Positions 24,898 to 36,377 of a stretch of 64,000 bases of DNA are shown in pieces. Source of the stretch: Nyssa sinensis (lineage: Eukaryota > Streptophyta > Magnoliopsida > Cornales > Nyssaceae); assembly GCA_008638375.1 (NCBI GenBank), contig CM018041.1, positions 11,400,846 through 11,464,845 on the forward strand. The letters are read 5' to 3'. Each line of letters opens with the position of its first letter. Positions within the stretch are counted from its first letter, which is position 1. The notes under the pieces are model-generated. The model searched no databases. It saw only the letters and a list, made by a program, of their open reading frames with translations, and was not told the DNA's origin. A program made the translations under genes and the position numbers.

Positions 24898-25586
24898 GTG
24901 AGTTTCGAAAATTTTTTTTTTTCCGATCAATTTTCTGGATCTCTCAGTTTCGGACACTTCTTATTCAGCTTGTTCTCCATCACTAATTGAGTTTTCCGAC
25001 CATCAACGGTGTAGACAAGTGAACCGTGAACGTTGGACACTTGGACCTGAAGGCTGAGCCGCTGAAGCAGTGAGTGAAATTGGTTGGAAATTTTGAGGTG
25101 TTTTCCGACAAAAGTAAGCTTCCTTTGGGGTTTGATTTCCTGAAAATAAATGGGTGAAATATTTGTTTTGAATTTTATATTTTTAGTTTCTAGTTGCTGT
25201 GAAATCAAATGGGTAAATTGATTTTTGTGTTTAGCTCTGGCCTGAAGGTTCAATGGGTAATCCTATATTGCTGTGAAATCAATTACTTTTAGTTTTTAGT
25301 TGCTGTTCGTTTGTCAGTGCTCTTCACTGTTAGTGCAAAGTTTATTTTGAATTTAATCATGATATTTGCTTAGATTGTCATATATAACATTGTTGTTTTA
25401 TCTTGAACATTTTTGTTTATTGTTATTCTAAATTCTTTAGACTTAAGATGGTCATAATAAATTTTAAAATAAGTTAGAATTTTTTTATAATATTTTATAT
25501 ATTATTAATATTAATAATAAATATATTTATGATGTAATTATGACTTCGGGGTAGGTTTTTAAAACATTGATTTTATCTTTCCTTAG
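24898..25586 (+). other. Leader intron of KIN17 (predicted)
   Basis: A strong donor (gatg|gtgagt, GT at 24898) and an acceptor (cttag, AG at 25585-25586) bracket an AT-rich stretch between a GC-rich leader (about 24780-24897) and the start codon at 25668. Leader introns are common in plant housekeeping genes. An upstream ATG sits at the splice junction (24895), so splicing may decide whether it matters. Confidence 0.5.
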
Positions 25587-25667
25587 GGTTTACTTCGGCA
25601 ATTCACAATTTTGCTGCCAGAACCAGCCGGTTGAATCAATCATTCCAGTGTTTGGTCCAGAATTGTA

Positions 25668-26861
25668 ATGGGGAAGAACGAATTTTTGACGCCAAAGGCG
25701 ATTGCAAACCGAATCAAGGCGAAAGGTCTCCAGAAGCTTCGGTGGTATTGCCAGATGTGCCAGAAGCAATGCCGGGACGAGAATGGATTTAAGTGTCACT
25801 GTATGAGTGAGAGCCACCAGCGCCAGATGGAGGTCTTCGGCCAAAACCCGAACCGCATCGTAGATGGCTACTCCGAGGAGTTCGAGGAGTCCTTCCTCGA
25901 GCACATGAAGCGCAGCCACCGCTTCAGCCGTGTTGCTGCCACCGTTCTATATAACGAATATATAGCAGACCGTCATCATGTTCATATGAATTCTACGCAG
26001 TGGGCCACATTGACGGAATTTGTGAAGTATTTGGGGCGTACTGGCAAGTGCAAAGTTGAGGAGACACCGAAGGGGTGGTTCATGACCTATATAGACAGGG
26101 ATTCAGAAACTCTTTTCAAGGAAAGGATGAAAAACAAGAGAATTAAGGCCGATATAGTGGAGGAAGAGAAGCAAGAAAGAGAAATTAGGAAGCAAATTGA
26201 AAAAGTAGAACAGTTAATGCCAGCGGTAAATGGGGAAGCTCAGGCTTCAGAGTCTGTCCCAATGCCATTACTGAAGTTGGAGGGTGCTGAGAAGGTTACA
26301 TTCGCACTTGGTTCCTCATTCAAGCCAAATGGGAAAGAAAAATCCGAGAGCTCCAAATTGGTGTTTGAAGAAGTGGAGAACAATAATAAGAGTGAGAAAG
26401 TTAAAGATACTGGCAAATCAGTGAAAAGTGGGGTTGGTGGTAGCTCGGCTTTGGAGGAATTAATGAGGGAGCAAGAGAAGGCAAAGGAGCGAATAAATAG
26501 GAAAGATTATTGGTTGTGTGAGGGAATTATTGTTAAGGTCATGAGCAAGGCTTTGGCTGAAAAGGGCTACTATAAGCAAAAAGGTGTTGTTCGTAAGGTG
26601 ATTGACAAGTATGTTGGGGAAATTGAGATGCTTGAGAGTAAGCATGTGCTGAGGATAGATCAGGAAGAGCTCGAAACAGTGATTCCCCAAATTGGGGGCC
26701 TTGTGAGGATAGTTAATGGGGCGTACCGTGGATCAAATGCGAGGTTGCTCACAGTAAATACTGATAACTTTTGTGCTAAGGTGCAGATTGAGAAGGGTCT
26801 ATATGATGGCAGGGTTCTTCAGTCTGTTGAATATGAAGATATATGCAAAACTGTCCAGTGA
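25668..26861 (+). CDS. KIN17: KIN17-like DNA/RNA-binding protein
   Basis: Single-exon CDS, 397 aa, close to the length of plant KIN17 proteins. The N-terminus MGKNEFLTPKAIANRIKAKG leads into a C2H2-type zinc finger with C28, C31, H44 and H50. The conserved winged-helix region follows at about 52-160 (includes STQWATLTEFVKYLG), then a Glu/Lys-rich helical linker, then two SH3-like domains. The first is at about 279-330 (YWLCEGIIVKVMSKALAEKG) and the second, a KOW type, at about 340-397 (GGLVRIVNGAYRGSNARL). KIN17 is a conserved nuclear protein linked to DNA damage response, replication and pre-mRNA processing; those roles come from the family. No break is visible. Codon use is more GC-balanced in the first 300 bp than in the neighbours. 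Confidence 0.96.
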   Translation: MGKNEFLTPKAIANRIKAKGLQKLRWYCQMCQKQCRDENGFKCHCMSESHQRQMEVFGQNPNRIVDGYSEEFEESFLEHMKRSHRFSRVAATVLYNEYIADRHHVHMNSTQWATLTEFVKYLGRTGKCKVEETPKGWFMTYIDRDSETLFKERMKNKRIKADIVEEEKQEREIRKQIEKVEQLMPAVNGEAQASESVPMPLLKLEGAEKVTFALGSSFKPNGKEKSESSKLVFEEVENNNKSEKVKDTGKSVKSGVGGSSALEELMREQEKAKERINRKDYWLCEGIIVKVMSKALAEKGYYKQKGVVRKVIDKYVGEIEMLESKHVLRIDQEELETVIPQIGGLVRIVNGAYRGSNARLLTVNTDNFCAKVQIEKGLYDGRVLQSVEYEDICKTVQ

Positions 26862-27550
26862 GATCCCATCATGGAAATTTTTATTTTTATTATGACGTGC
26901 TATTACAAGTGTATGCCTCATTTACTTGGTTTGAGGAGGTTCACTGGTCATGTCAAAGTTCTTTATGATATTTTTCCCCTTTGTGTTGTTCTTGATGAAT
27001 TTACCCTGATATTGTAGTTTTTTTCTTTTGCTTCTTTGTAACCTACTCATGCTCAACAATTGATAGAAATCCTTATTCCATATCATATGTGACTGTTTTG
27101 ATAATAAAAATAAAGCAAATTAGTTTACAATAAACATGAGAAATTTGAATCTGGGATTTAAGGTACGAGATGGAAAGGGGTTAGACACCTATCCTGTGTA
27201 GTCCCTCTAGTGTTCATTCACAAGGTTTATATTGCATGACATAAAATAAAAGAGGGAGTAGAGAAGAACATGAAAAGTAAATAAGATAAAAATAATAGTA
27301 CAAGCAAAGAAAAGAGAATAAATAGACTTGGGCCATGAGGCGTCTTATGTATTCGTTCACATAACAGAATCAGAATTAACGTAGTTCTTTAATTAAATTG
27401 ATTCTATCAAGAGTGATAGAATAAATTGAATTGGGAAAAGAGAAAAAGAAGGGTTTAGGGAGTGTACCTGATTATTTGCGGCTAATCGGACAAATCTTTG
27501 GTTTGAACTCCTTGCTTCAGATCCTCGGTTGTACAGTACTCCGTCTTGAG
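26862..27550. other. KIN17 3' flank and left boundary of copy B
   Basis: T-rich 3' flank with possible polyadenylation signals (aataaa-like near 27101-27113), then about 400 bp of moderately repetitive-looking sequence without a coding frame. The duplication joins abruptly at 27551. Confidence 0.5.
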
Positions 27551-29621
27551 TTGACTTTTTGGCCGCCAGCCTTTAACACCTTCAACTTCCGATTCGGTAA
27601 GTGTCTCTGTGTGTGTGTGTATATATAGATTTGTGTGTATGTTTCTCTCTGATTAAAAGGTTTCTGTATATGTGGGTGTGGGGGTATATCTGTACTCCTG
27701 GAATTTTGGGATACTATTAGTTGCCTTCTGTTTTTAAATTTGGGAAGAATAGTATTTTCCTTTAAAATTTTGAATCCTGCGAAAATCTTTGACCTGTAAC
27801 GGTAATTTCAATTTCTGAATTTATTTCTTTGATTTTCGGTGATTTTTTTTGGTAAGCATTTCAAAAGATTTATGTTCTTACCGAACATTAAAATTGATTT
27901 GACGAATTTTTGTTTTTTGTTTTTGAAATTCATGGAAACCTTATTTGTATATGGGTTTTGCAAGAAGTGTACTGTAATGGTCATTTTTTATTGTTTGAAT
28001 CTGTGAAGAGTAAGGAGAAGCTTTTCACAAGTCTATTTACGAGGTTGATTGTACTACAGAAAGATAAATTTAAGGAGAGTTGATGGTATTCTGGAGAGCG
28101 AAACTTGTGGAAAGGAATTGGGTTTCATGTCTTTCATGTTTTCTTGAGAACTTGGAGTTTCAGGTTAAAGAATTCTTGAAATACCGATCTGGGTGCTTTT
28201 TTTTTTTATTGTTTTTTTGTTTTTGACATTTTGGATTGTGATTTGTGACAGTGAAAGAGCTCAGATTTGTTTATTCTTAGATTGGCTGTTCATGAGAATT
28301 GCTATGTTGTGTTCGATCCCAGAGAATTTGGCCGGGTTTAGGGTTTAAAGAAACAGGGGATTTGGAAGATGAGGGTAATATGGTCTTTTGACCACCTGAT
28401 TAGCTTGGTAATAATCAGATATTCTGACACTAATAATGTTTTTCAATAATGAGTCAGAAACACAGTGATTGATTCTTTTGGGGGTTTCATGATTTCTGCA
28501 ACAAAAAAGGTTGCTCACATCAATGCTGCTGTTTCTTATTACTTTCAGAAATCAACAACATATTAAAATATAATGTAGATATACATGTATATTTGCATTT
28601 TTTTTTATTATAATTATCTTTATTTTTGGGAAAGAGAGGATGAAGTGTTGTAAAGCGTCAATGACTCTGAAACCCTTGCTCTGTTAAAAGACATCTTTTT
28701 ATTTAATTTGTTTTGAATATTTAATTATTTATTCATTGCTGTGGGGCAGGTTAAAACAACCTTCTTCCCAGCTTGGCTGCTGCATTTTGCTCAGATCTGT
28801 TTCATAATTTACAGTGTAAAATAAGGTGCGAGGTACTTCTTCAAATTGTTATGTTTTCACTGTTATATTATGTTGGAGTTTTTCATGTTTCTTTTTTCTG
28901 CACAGAAAATTTTTAATGAGAAATTTCTTTCCATGATATTGCTGAATGGTGACTACCCATCTATGCAGGTTTATGTGCAGCTTTTGAAATGCTTTTCTAT
29001 ATATGTTCTTTTCCACTCTTCGACTATTGTTTTTGCCCCCTTCATGTTTTCTGTTATTAGAGGAAAATCTTCTGTACCATTGTTTTCTTTGGCTCTGGGT
29101 CTTGTTTAATAAATTGTTATGGTAGGCCATTAGTTTTGCAGTAAATAATTTTCTGAAGTTGTGATATAATTTCTCCGCATGTGCACATGCTTTTTCTTTT
29201 TTAGAGATTTCTTTGCTTTTTGTTCCAGTGGTCTGAATTTATGTTACTTGGTATTCCTACCGAAAATTAACTGTTCTTTCATAACTGATATGAATTTAAT
29301 TGCTTTTGGTTTTTGCATAATAATCCCCAAATTATTCTTTGAAAAGGTTTATTATGTCCTGGAGACTGTTCTGTTTTCTTTTCTTGATTGGAGTTTTTCA
29401 TTTCAGCTAATGTATCAATGGAGTTTCCTTTATGCTCTTTCTATGGTTTAAGGTTTCCATTTCCTTTTGTTTCCTCAGGTTCTTTAAAATGAATCTTGTG
29501 TAATGTATGTAATATATTTCTGTGAACACAATTTATTTACTTATGTTCATTAATTTGGTTTTCTTTTGTCCGTAGCAATACATATGAGCTAGAGTCATCA
29601 ATTTCAGTTGAAGACATACAT

Positions 29622-32600
29622 ATGAAGAAGTTCTTCTTTTTCAGATCTTCCTCACCTGGAAGTGGAAACAGCAATCCAGTTCCACCCTCATCAACAGATA
29701 GACAAGTTTCTCGGGAGAACCCATCGGATAGCGGCATCAGTCCAGGTCTTAGAAGGAGCCTTTCATTCTCATCAGCTTCCTTTTATGATGGTGCACTAGG
29801 ATGAAGGAATTTGTCTAACTTGGGTGATCGAAGTGGGTCTCCTTTCACTAGTAGTAATGTCTCACTCAAACAGTCCGATCGCCGTTCATCTCGGTGAGTC
29901 ATCTTTGTTTAGTTTGTTTTTGAGAATAATAGTTGCATATATCTCATCTACTAAACCATTTTGTAAGTCTTTATGTGTGTTTCGCTTTGTGAAACTAATT
30001 TTATTGGCTTGTGGACTGTGTTAGCCGTCATACACTTACTCCAGAGAGGCAAGCCAAGGTAAAATGCGTAGAAGCTGTTCAAAATGCACATGAAGTAGAG
30101 AAGCCTGGTTCTGCTGCTTCTTCTGGAACTTACTGTGATTTGTCAGAGAGCTCTTCATATTGCTCTAGTAGTGTCTCAAATAAAGTTTTGGACCGTTATA
30201 TTGATGGGGAACAACAGCAGGAAAGGACCGCTCCAAAGAGAAACTCTTCTCAGAAAAATCACATTGGAAATGGAAATGGTGGTGGAAAGCATCCCCTGAG
30301 TTCAGTATACACCACCTGCTTCACCAACAGAGAGTGCGAAAGAGAAATCATGGTCTCATTCATTTAGAGAAGCTAACGGAACCCAACTTTATTTTTCATC
30401 TAGAGATTGGGTGGAGAATGGATTCGACCATGAATGTCCTTGGAGAATTGCAAAGCATGTGATTGGCAGACTTTCTCAGTCTCGCATTTTACCCAAAAAA
30501 AGTTCAAAAGAATTCGACCCAGACATTCCAATCACAATGGAAGATATCTATGGTGGATCATTAAATAGATGCCCTAGTTTGAATTCAGATGGTGTTCTCA
30601 AAAGAAGTTTTCCGCTAGATGGATCTGCTGAAATCACCAATGGATATCACCACAAAGAAATCCCAGGTTTGGAGAAATGAAATGGCTTCGGTGGTGATAA
30701 TTGTGAAGTTCTGAACTCCTGAAGAGGACATAGATGTAGAACTCCTTAGAAAATCCAAGGAAGCTGAGGAGCGGGTCATGGTTCTTTTAGAAGATCTTGA
30801 GCAGGGGAACTTTATTCAGGACAGTGGGTTCAGTGTGCTAGCATTGATTCGGACAATTAGAAACTCAACTGAAGATAAAATAAGCATGGCACTTGAGGTT
30901 TCAGCTGTTGTACGGGGTTGAATTGCTGAGAGGGCTTCAGCCAAGGAAGAACTCAGACTGGTGAGAGCAGAATTGGACTCACGGACTCGAAGACTGGAGA
31001 AGGAGAAGAATGAGTTGCAGTTGGCATTGGAAAAGGAGTTAGACTGAAGATCAAGTGAGTGGTCGTTCAAGCTTGAGAAATACCAGGCAGAAGTGCACAG
31101 GCTTCGTGAACGGGTAAGAGAGCTCGCAGAGCAGAATGTCTCGCTCCAAAGGGAAGTCTCTTCCGTTAGTGAAAGGGAAATGGAGACTAAAAGCAGGATG
31201 GCAACTTCAGAGCTACAACTTAAGGAGCTGACTGCAAGAGTTGAGGAAACGGGAGAGGATAATCAAAATCTGCAGCAAAATCTTCCAGAATTACAAGACA
31301 AGTATAGAACAGCAGAAGAAGATCGAGATTGCATCCGAAGGAAGTATGAAGAGAAGGAGAAAGAGTGCAAGGAGTTGCACAAATCTATTACTAGATTACT
31401 TAGAACCTGCAGCAAACAAGAGAAGACTATTGATGGGCTACGAGGACTTAGCGAGGAAGTTAGGATGAAGAGTTCTCTGGAGAACTTTGATAAACTGTTA
31501 GGAAAGATGCAAATGGAGCAAAATAAGGTTGAGAGGAGTGGAGCAGGCTCTGAGGAAGGAGGTGGAATCTTACATGCTTGAAGTTGATTCTCTTCGGCAT
31601 GAGAATATAAACCTATATCACCGTTTAAAAGGCAGCAGCAAGGACGGTGGTTTTCAACTTTTAAGCTGGATCAGGAACTTTGGAACCGGGTTTGCTGCTT
31701 GCAAAATCAGGGGCTATCAGTGCTTAATGAGAACAACCAGCTGTGTTCCAAGTTACTAGATTACATCAAAGCAAAAACAGGCCAAATTCCAGAAACTAAG
31801 CAGGGTATTGAAGTTGTTAAGAATGGTTTAGATGGCCAATTTGTTTTTGACGCTGATATGAAAGTCCAGGGTTTCAAGCGGGGAACTGAACCTGGGGAGG
31901 AATTTGAAGACAATGTCTTCTGTGTTGCATGAGAAGTCCAATCTGGTGGCTTTGGAACCTCATTCACATTGCTTGGAGGATGAATTATGCCAACTAAACA
32001 ATCCGAGCTTGGAGGTAAATTGGTGCTGTACTTATTAAAAAGCAAGAAAAATGAAGATGAAGTTCTGTTGCTTTTGATTTCTTATCATGTTCTTTTAAGT
32101 TGAACTTCAACTCATCTCATGTTGGCTTTCCTTTTCAACGAGGGTTTTCACATCTCCTTTTACTTATATAGGGTGTCATCAGATCAGAGCTTGAAGCAGA
32201 AACTTTACTGACTAGTTTATTGCGAGAAAAGCTTTATTCCAAAGAACTGGATGCAGAGCACCTGCAAGCTGAGCTGGCAGCAGCTGTTAGAGGTAATGAC
32301 GTTCTCAGATGTGAAGTCCAAAATGCATGCACTGGATACCCTTTCTTGTGTAACCCACAAGATGAAAGATCTTGAACTTCAGGTGAGTGGAAAGGAAACC
32401 TTATGCTTAAAAGTTCCTGTAATTTCATGTATGTGTTTATTTGTACTTATTCGCGAGTGCGTGAATGTAGTTATGGGTGGTTATTGAATGTAGAGGCATT
32501 CACATTTGTTGTAGATGGGGGCTATCTGACAAATGTAGGAAGAGGTCCCATAACTTGTGTGTATGCTTCTGATATAATCTTTCATAACATACAGGATTAG

Positions 32601-33761
32601 GAACAAATTCTAAATTGTTACAGGGGATAGGGATGTTTTAGTATCAAAAGGATTTAGGATGATTGCAATTCTGATGAACTATATTGAAAGTAACCTTTAG
32701 TTTAGATAGGACATAAAAGAGGGGAATTGTAAAATAATGTGAGAGCAGTGTTAATGGCCTCTTTTATGCAGTAGATTCTGAACATAAGAACATTTATAGA
32801 ATCTGATCAACTTACTAATGAATTGTTATTTCATTCTTGAAGTATTCCTACAAGAGGCAACTCCCATCTGTTTTTTCAGAAAGGAGCTAAAAATTAATGT
32901 TTCTAGGTTGAATCTAAGTATTTTCTTGAAAAAAACGCTATCATATCCTTAAGTTAGACATCTGAGGTAGGTTATTAAATTATTTTAGCTTTATTTAGAA
33001 GATATTAATGTTTTTCAAAAAGCAGCTAAAAATCAAAGATTGTAGGTTGAATCCAAGTATTTTCTTGAAAATACACTATCACATCCTTAAGTTAGACATT
33101 TGAAGTAGGTTATTATATTATTTTAGCTTTATTTAGAAGATATTGATCCTTGAAGATGCTAGAAATACATTTTAGTGGCATGTTTGGGTGATCCCTTGGA
33201 CATTTTGCATTTAACTGATACTTTTTCTTTTTTCTTTTTGCATTTTCTATGTGATATTTTTTGTCCAAGTTTGTTTGTCAAGTGGCTTGCCATTTTTTAC
33301 AATCAGATTGAATTTTCTTATTCCTAATTGAACCCACTGACCCTACAAATTTGGTACTGCCTTCCAATTATTGGAAACATTTTCTTGAATTATTACACCT
33401 TGCTTGCTTAAATTATATTGAGTTTTTTTTAGCTCCTATCTGATAGATGATTAAGAAGGATGAGAACATAATCCCAGTTCAAAATGACCTCCAAGAATGC
33501 ACAAAGGAGTTAACTATCATGAGGGGAATGCTTCCGAAAGTTTCCGAGGAGAGAGACTTGATATGGGAGGAGGTGAAGCAATACCGTGAGAAGAACATAC
33601 TGCTGAACTCTGAGGTTAGTGTATTAAAGAAGAAGATAGAGGCCCTTGATGAAGATATACTTCTTAAAGAAGGTCAGATCACAATCCTGAAAGACACCCT
33701 AGGCAAACCTTTTGATCTCCATGCCAGTCCAGACTCTATGAGAGAATTCCTGCTGGAATGA
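29622..33761 (+). pseudogene. Broken duplicate of gene A (copy B)
   Basis: The four coding exons of gene A are recognisable at 29622-29893, 30025-32014, 32172-32382 and 33447-33761 with splice sites kept. Breaks relative to gene A: a TGA at 29802; a 2 nt loss in the C-run near 30292; a TGA at 30678; a deletion near 30718; TGA at 30919 and 31045; a 1 nt gain near 31520; a 2 nt loss near 31890; and a 4 nt gain (tgca) in exon 3 near 32327. Only the last exon is still fully open (104 codons, about nine amino-acid changes). It also lacks the parental promoter. A transcript could still arise from leader DNA, but no long product is possible. Confidence 0.93.
32870..33147 (+). repeat. Tandem duplication inside copy B intron
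   Basis: Two ~138 bp units (32870-33009 and 33010-33147) share gtaggttgaat/taggttgaat, aagtattttcttgaaaa, atccttaagttagaca and ttagctttatttagaaga. Copy A has the unit once (about 11140-11280), so the duplication arose after the segmental duplication. Confidence 0.8.
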
Positions 33762-35271
33762 TTTTTGATAGAGCTTGGCAATTATGTTGGATGAGTAATT
33801 AATTACTTACTGTTCTCACTTTTTGTACTTTCTGGATTGTGTTTCTCAGTTCTTGTACGTTTTTGCATTTTTCTTTTTTCATGTGTGGAAATCTTTGATG
33901 AGGAAGAAGTGAAAAACATACCATAATTCTTTTGTAATGAATCTGACAAGTAGTTATAATTGCTTGGTTTGCCTTGTTTGTTAAAATAAGCAAAATAGTT
34001 TTTGGAATTTATTTTTATGGAGCTATGATCTTTCTTTGGCATTTTTGGGAGCTTTTGAACCCTTGTTTTTTTTTTTTTTTTTTGCATTTGGGTTTACAGA
34101 AACTGTTTCAAAAACGTGCTTGACGATGAGTATTACAATATTACAATCAACTCAATTATATTATATAATTACAAATTAATCAATTAAATTCAGGAGTTTC
34201 TTAAATAGGGTCTTGGGTCGATAAACAAGTTTAGTTCATGATTGGATAAAAATAATGCTTACGTCCTTTTAATGAAGTGAGCATGACTTCTTCTTAATGA
34301 AGAGGACATGGTAGCTAACTAAGCTTGTCCAAGTTGGTTATGTAGTTGATCATTTAGTTAAGCTTTTAAAACTGTTTTTGCATTAACTATACTTTCTTAA
34401 ATGCACATAGTGTGTTCGGAGAGCGTAAGAAGAAGCTCCTTCAAACATCCACCAAGTTCAATAGTCTTTAGAAGTTCTTATGTTGTGTTATTTCTTTGTT
34501 AAAACCACTGGCTAAGGGCAAAGTCAGAATATTTTGTTGGCCACCAAATTGAAAGTGCTAATTTTTCTTAGGGCAGAATTAAAAAATGCTAAGGTAATAA
34601 TTAAAAATAAAAACAATTTTTTAAAGACTCGAAAATTAATTTATATTATGAAAAACATAAAAAATAAAATTATCTATCTAAAAAAAATTCAATAACTCAA
34701 TGAGATGAAGATTTTGACATAAATTTCAACAAAATAAAGATAAAAATATCAAATTTTTATTTAGATTGTACCTTGAATAGTTTTTCTAATGAACCAACTT
34801 GATTCTCAGTTGAATAATTAAGGGGTGCTATTGGCACTCTCCAAATTGTTAATGGACTCCACTTTTATAAAATGGTGTTACTAAATTATCTTTACATACT
34901 TATAAACTCATCTTTAATTAAAGATAACTCTATAATTTCATTCATTAAAATGGAGTCCCCTAACTATTTGTAGAGTACAAACAGTCTCACCTTTACTTGG
35001 AAAGATTTCGTTAATAAAAATTATAGTAAAACTTAATAATTAATATCTCTATTAATTAATAATGTTCGAGTCTATAAAGATTAGGTTAGAGTTATTCTCA
35101 CTCTCGTACGTGTTATTTACCTTCCCACTCATAGAAATATAAGTGTAAAGTAATGACATTTTGAGAGTTAGAGAGTGAGGATATCTCCATCTCTAAAATT
35201 ATTGAGGATTAATTATATTTTGAGAGTTTACATCACATCGGCATGTCATAACTTTGGGACCATACTTTACA

Positions 35272-35282
<11 letters not shown>

Positions 35283-35308
<26 letters not shown>
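35283..35308. repeat. (CA)n microsatellite
   Basis: About 13 CA units flanked by (TA)n. The corresponding place in copy A (about 14910-14940) has (GT)n/(TA)n, so the tract has changed between copies. Confidence 0.8.
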
Positions 35309-35425
35309 TATAATTTTTATTTTTGAAACGTTGGCATCATGTTCTTTAGCTCTGCATGGATACTGAGAAAATGGAATGAAGAAAGTAGAACTTTTTATTT
35401 TTTTGGGTGAGTCTCATGTACATTT

Positions 35426-35690
35426 GGTTTTTGCATCGCTGCCCATAGAGAGGGCTGTGGTTCAGTAGGGCATTATGATGCTTGCTATTTCTACTTCTGC
35501 CAAGGAATACAAACATAAAAAATGTCAAAGACAGTGGGGATTTTAATTTGAATGAGTATTTTGCACTTTTGAAGATGTTTGGAAACTAAGAAAATCAATC
35601 ATAATTATACAAGCACATAATCAATTGTTACAAACAATACTGGCTGCCAAAATCACATTTATATTCCAACTAGTCCTTCAAACCAAAAGT
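35426..35690. other. Right flank of copy B, no gene seen
   Basis: Similarity to copy A fades after about 35425, with a weak match to the SINE-like sequence at 15253 up to about 35480. Nothing coding is visible. Confidence 0.45.
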
Positions 35691-35694
35691 AACA

Positions 35695-35865
35695 ACTCGA
35701 GGTGTAAAATTATCTCTAGATTGACAATAATCAAACTCAATGCACGAGAATCCTAGCACTGCAAAGTATTGGGAGGGCGGCAAACTGAAAAGCTGTTTTC
35801 GCGACTCAAACCCATGACCTCACAATAGAGCAATCTCTAAGACCCGCTCTCATTGACAATAATCA
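35695..35865 (-). repeat. tRNA-derived SINE-like element, reverse orientation
   Basis: The plus strand reads tttcgcgactcaaacccatg then acctcacaatagagcaatct, which resembles the reverse complement of the Pol III B-box and A-box region of plant Au-type SINEs. It lies just beyond, and slightly overlaps, the end of the ATS3-like pseudogene. Boundaries are approximate. Confidence 0.45.
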
Positions 35866-36377
35866 AACCCATACCACACATTTGCTGGCAAAAAAGTCCT
35901 AAAATAGAGCATATATGATACCTGCACTGCATGGCCACCATCCTGTTGATGAAGCACCTTCACCCAACCCGGGCGCCACCCATCTGACCCGAACCTCTTA
36001 AGATACAGCGCGCAAACTCTGCTACTCATGCATGCTCCACTAGCCTCGAACATGTCTATAGCACATCACCCAAAGCCGCTGTATTTACCGCCTTGTTTCT
36101 TCACACCTCCTTTTGGAGCATACAGCAATTTTGGGTTCTTAAGATGCTTGGCTATGACCAAATTCCCAGCTGAGTCACTGAATCTGATACTAATGGGGTC
36201 TGTGGTTTCTGCAGAGGGAGCACATGTTGTCTCAATCTCAATTGAGTAAGAGCAGTTTCCTTGGAGGGTTCCATTGGCTGTTGGAAGAAGAACGATGAGA
36301 ATGATGAGGATGATTATGTAGCTTGATCTCTTCATTGCTAACTTTAACATGGTTGTTTTGGATTGTGTGTATGCCAT
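35850..36377 (-). pseudogene. ATS3-like (embryo-specific protein 3, PLAT/LH2 fold) gene with one in-frame stop
   Basis: One continuous minus-strand frame runs from ATG at 36377 to a stop at 35850 (175 codons), interrupted by a single TGA at 36068-36066. The N-terminus has a clear signal peptide (KRSSYIIILIILIVLLPTANG). The mature part carries family features: NCSYSIEIETTC, a Ca/lipid-binding-like PLAT/LH2 pattern, CALYLKRFGSDGWRPGWVKV and a C-terminal FRTFLPANVWYGFDYC. The stop falls in the middle of the domain, so translation would give a truncated secreted fragment missing the downstream cysteines. No intron is needed to join the halves and there is no room for one, so I read it as a recent nonsense mutation. 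A sequencing error is the alternative. Confidence 0.8.

Larger units (their letters stand above)
27551..35425 (+). repeat. Segmental duplication, copy B
   Basis: Matches 5106-15245 in the same orientation. It starts 47 bp before the leader donor of gene A, so the promoter and most of exon 1 were not copied. It has its own changes: a ~138 bp tandem duplication in the last intron (32870-33147), about 230 bp of extra sequence at 34115-34345, and loss of the tracts listed under copy A. Confidence 0.9.

Noticed and set aside
25590..25919. Minus-strand 109 aa frame
   Set aside because: Antisense shadow of the KIN17 coding region.
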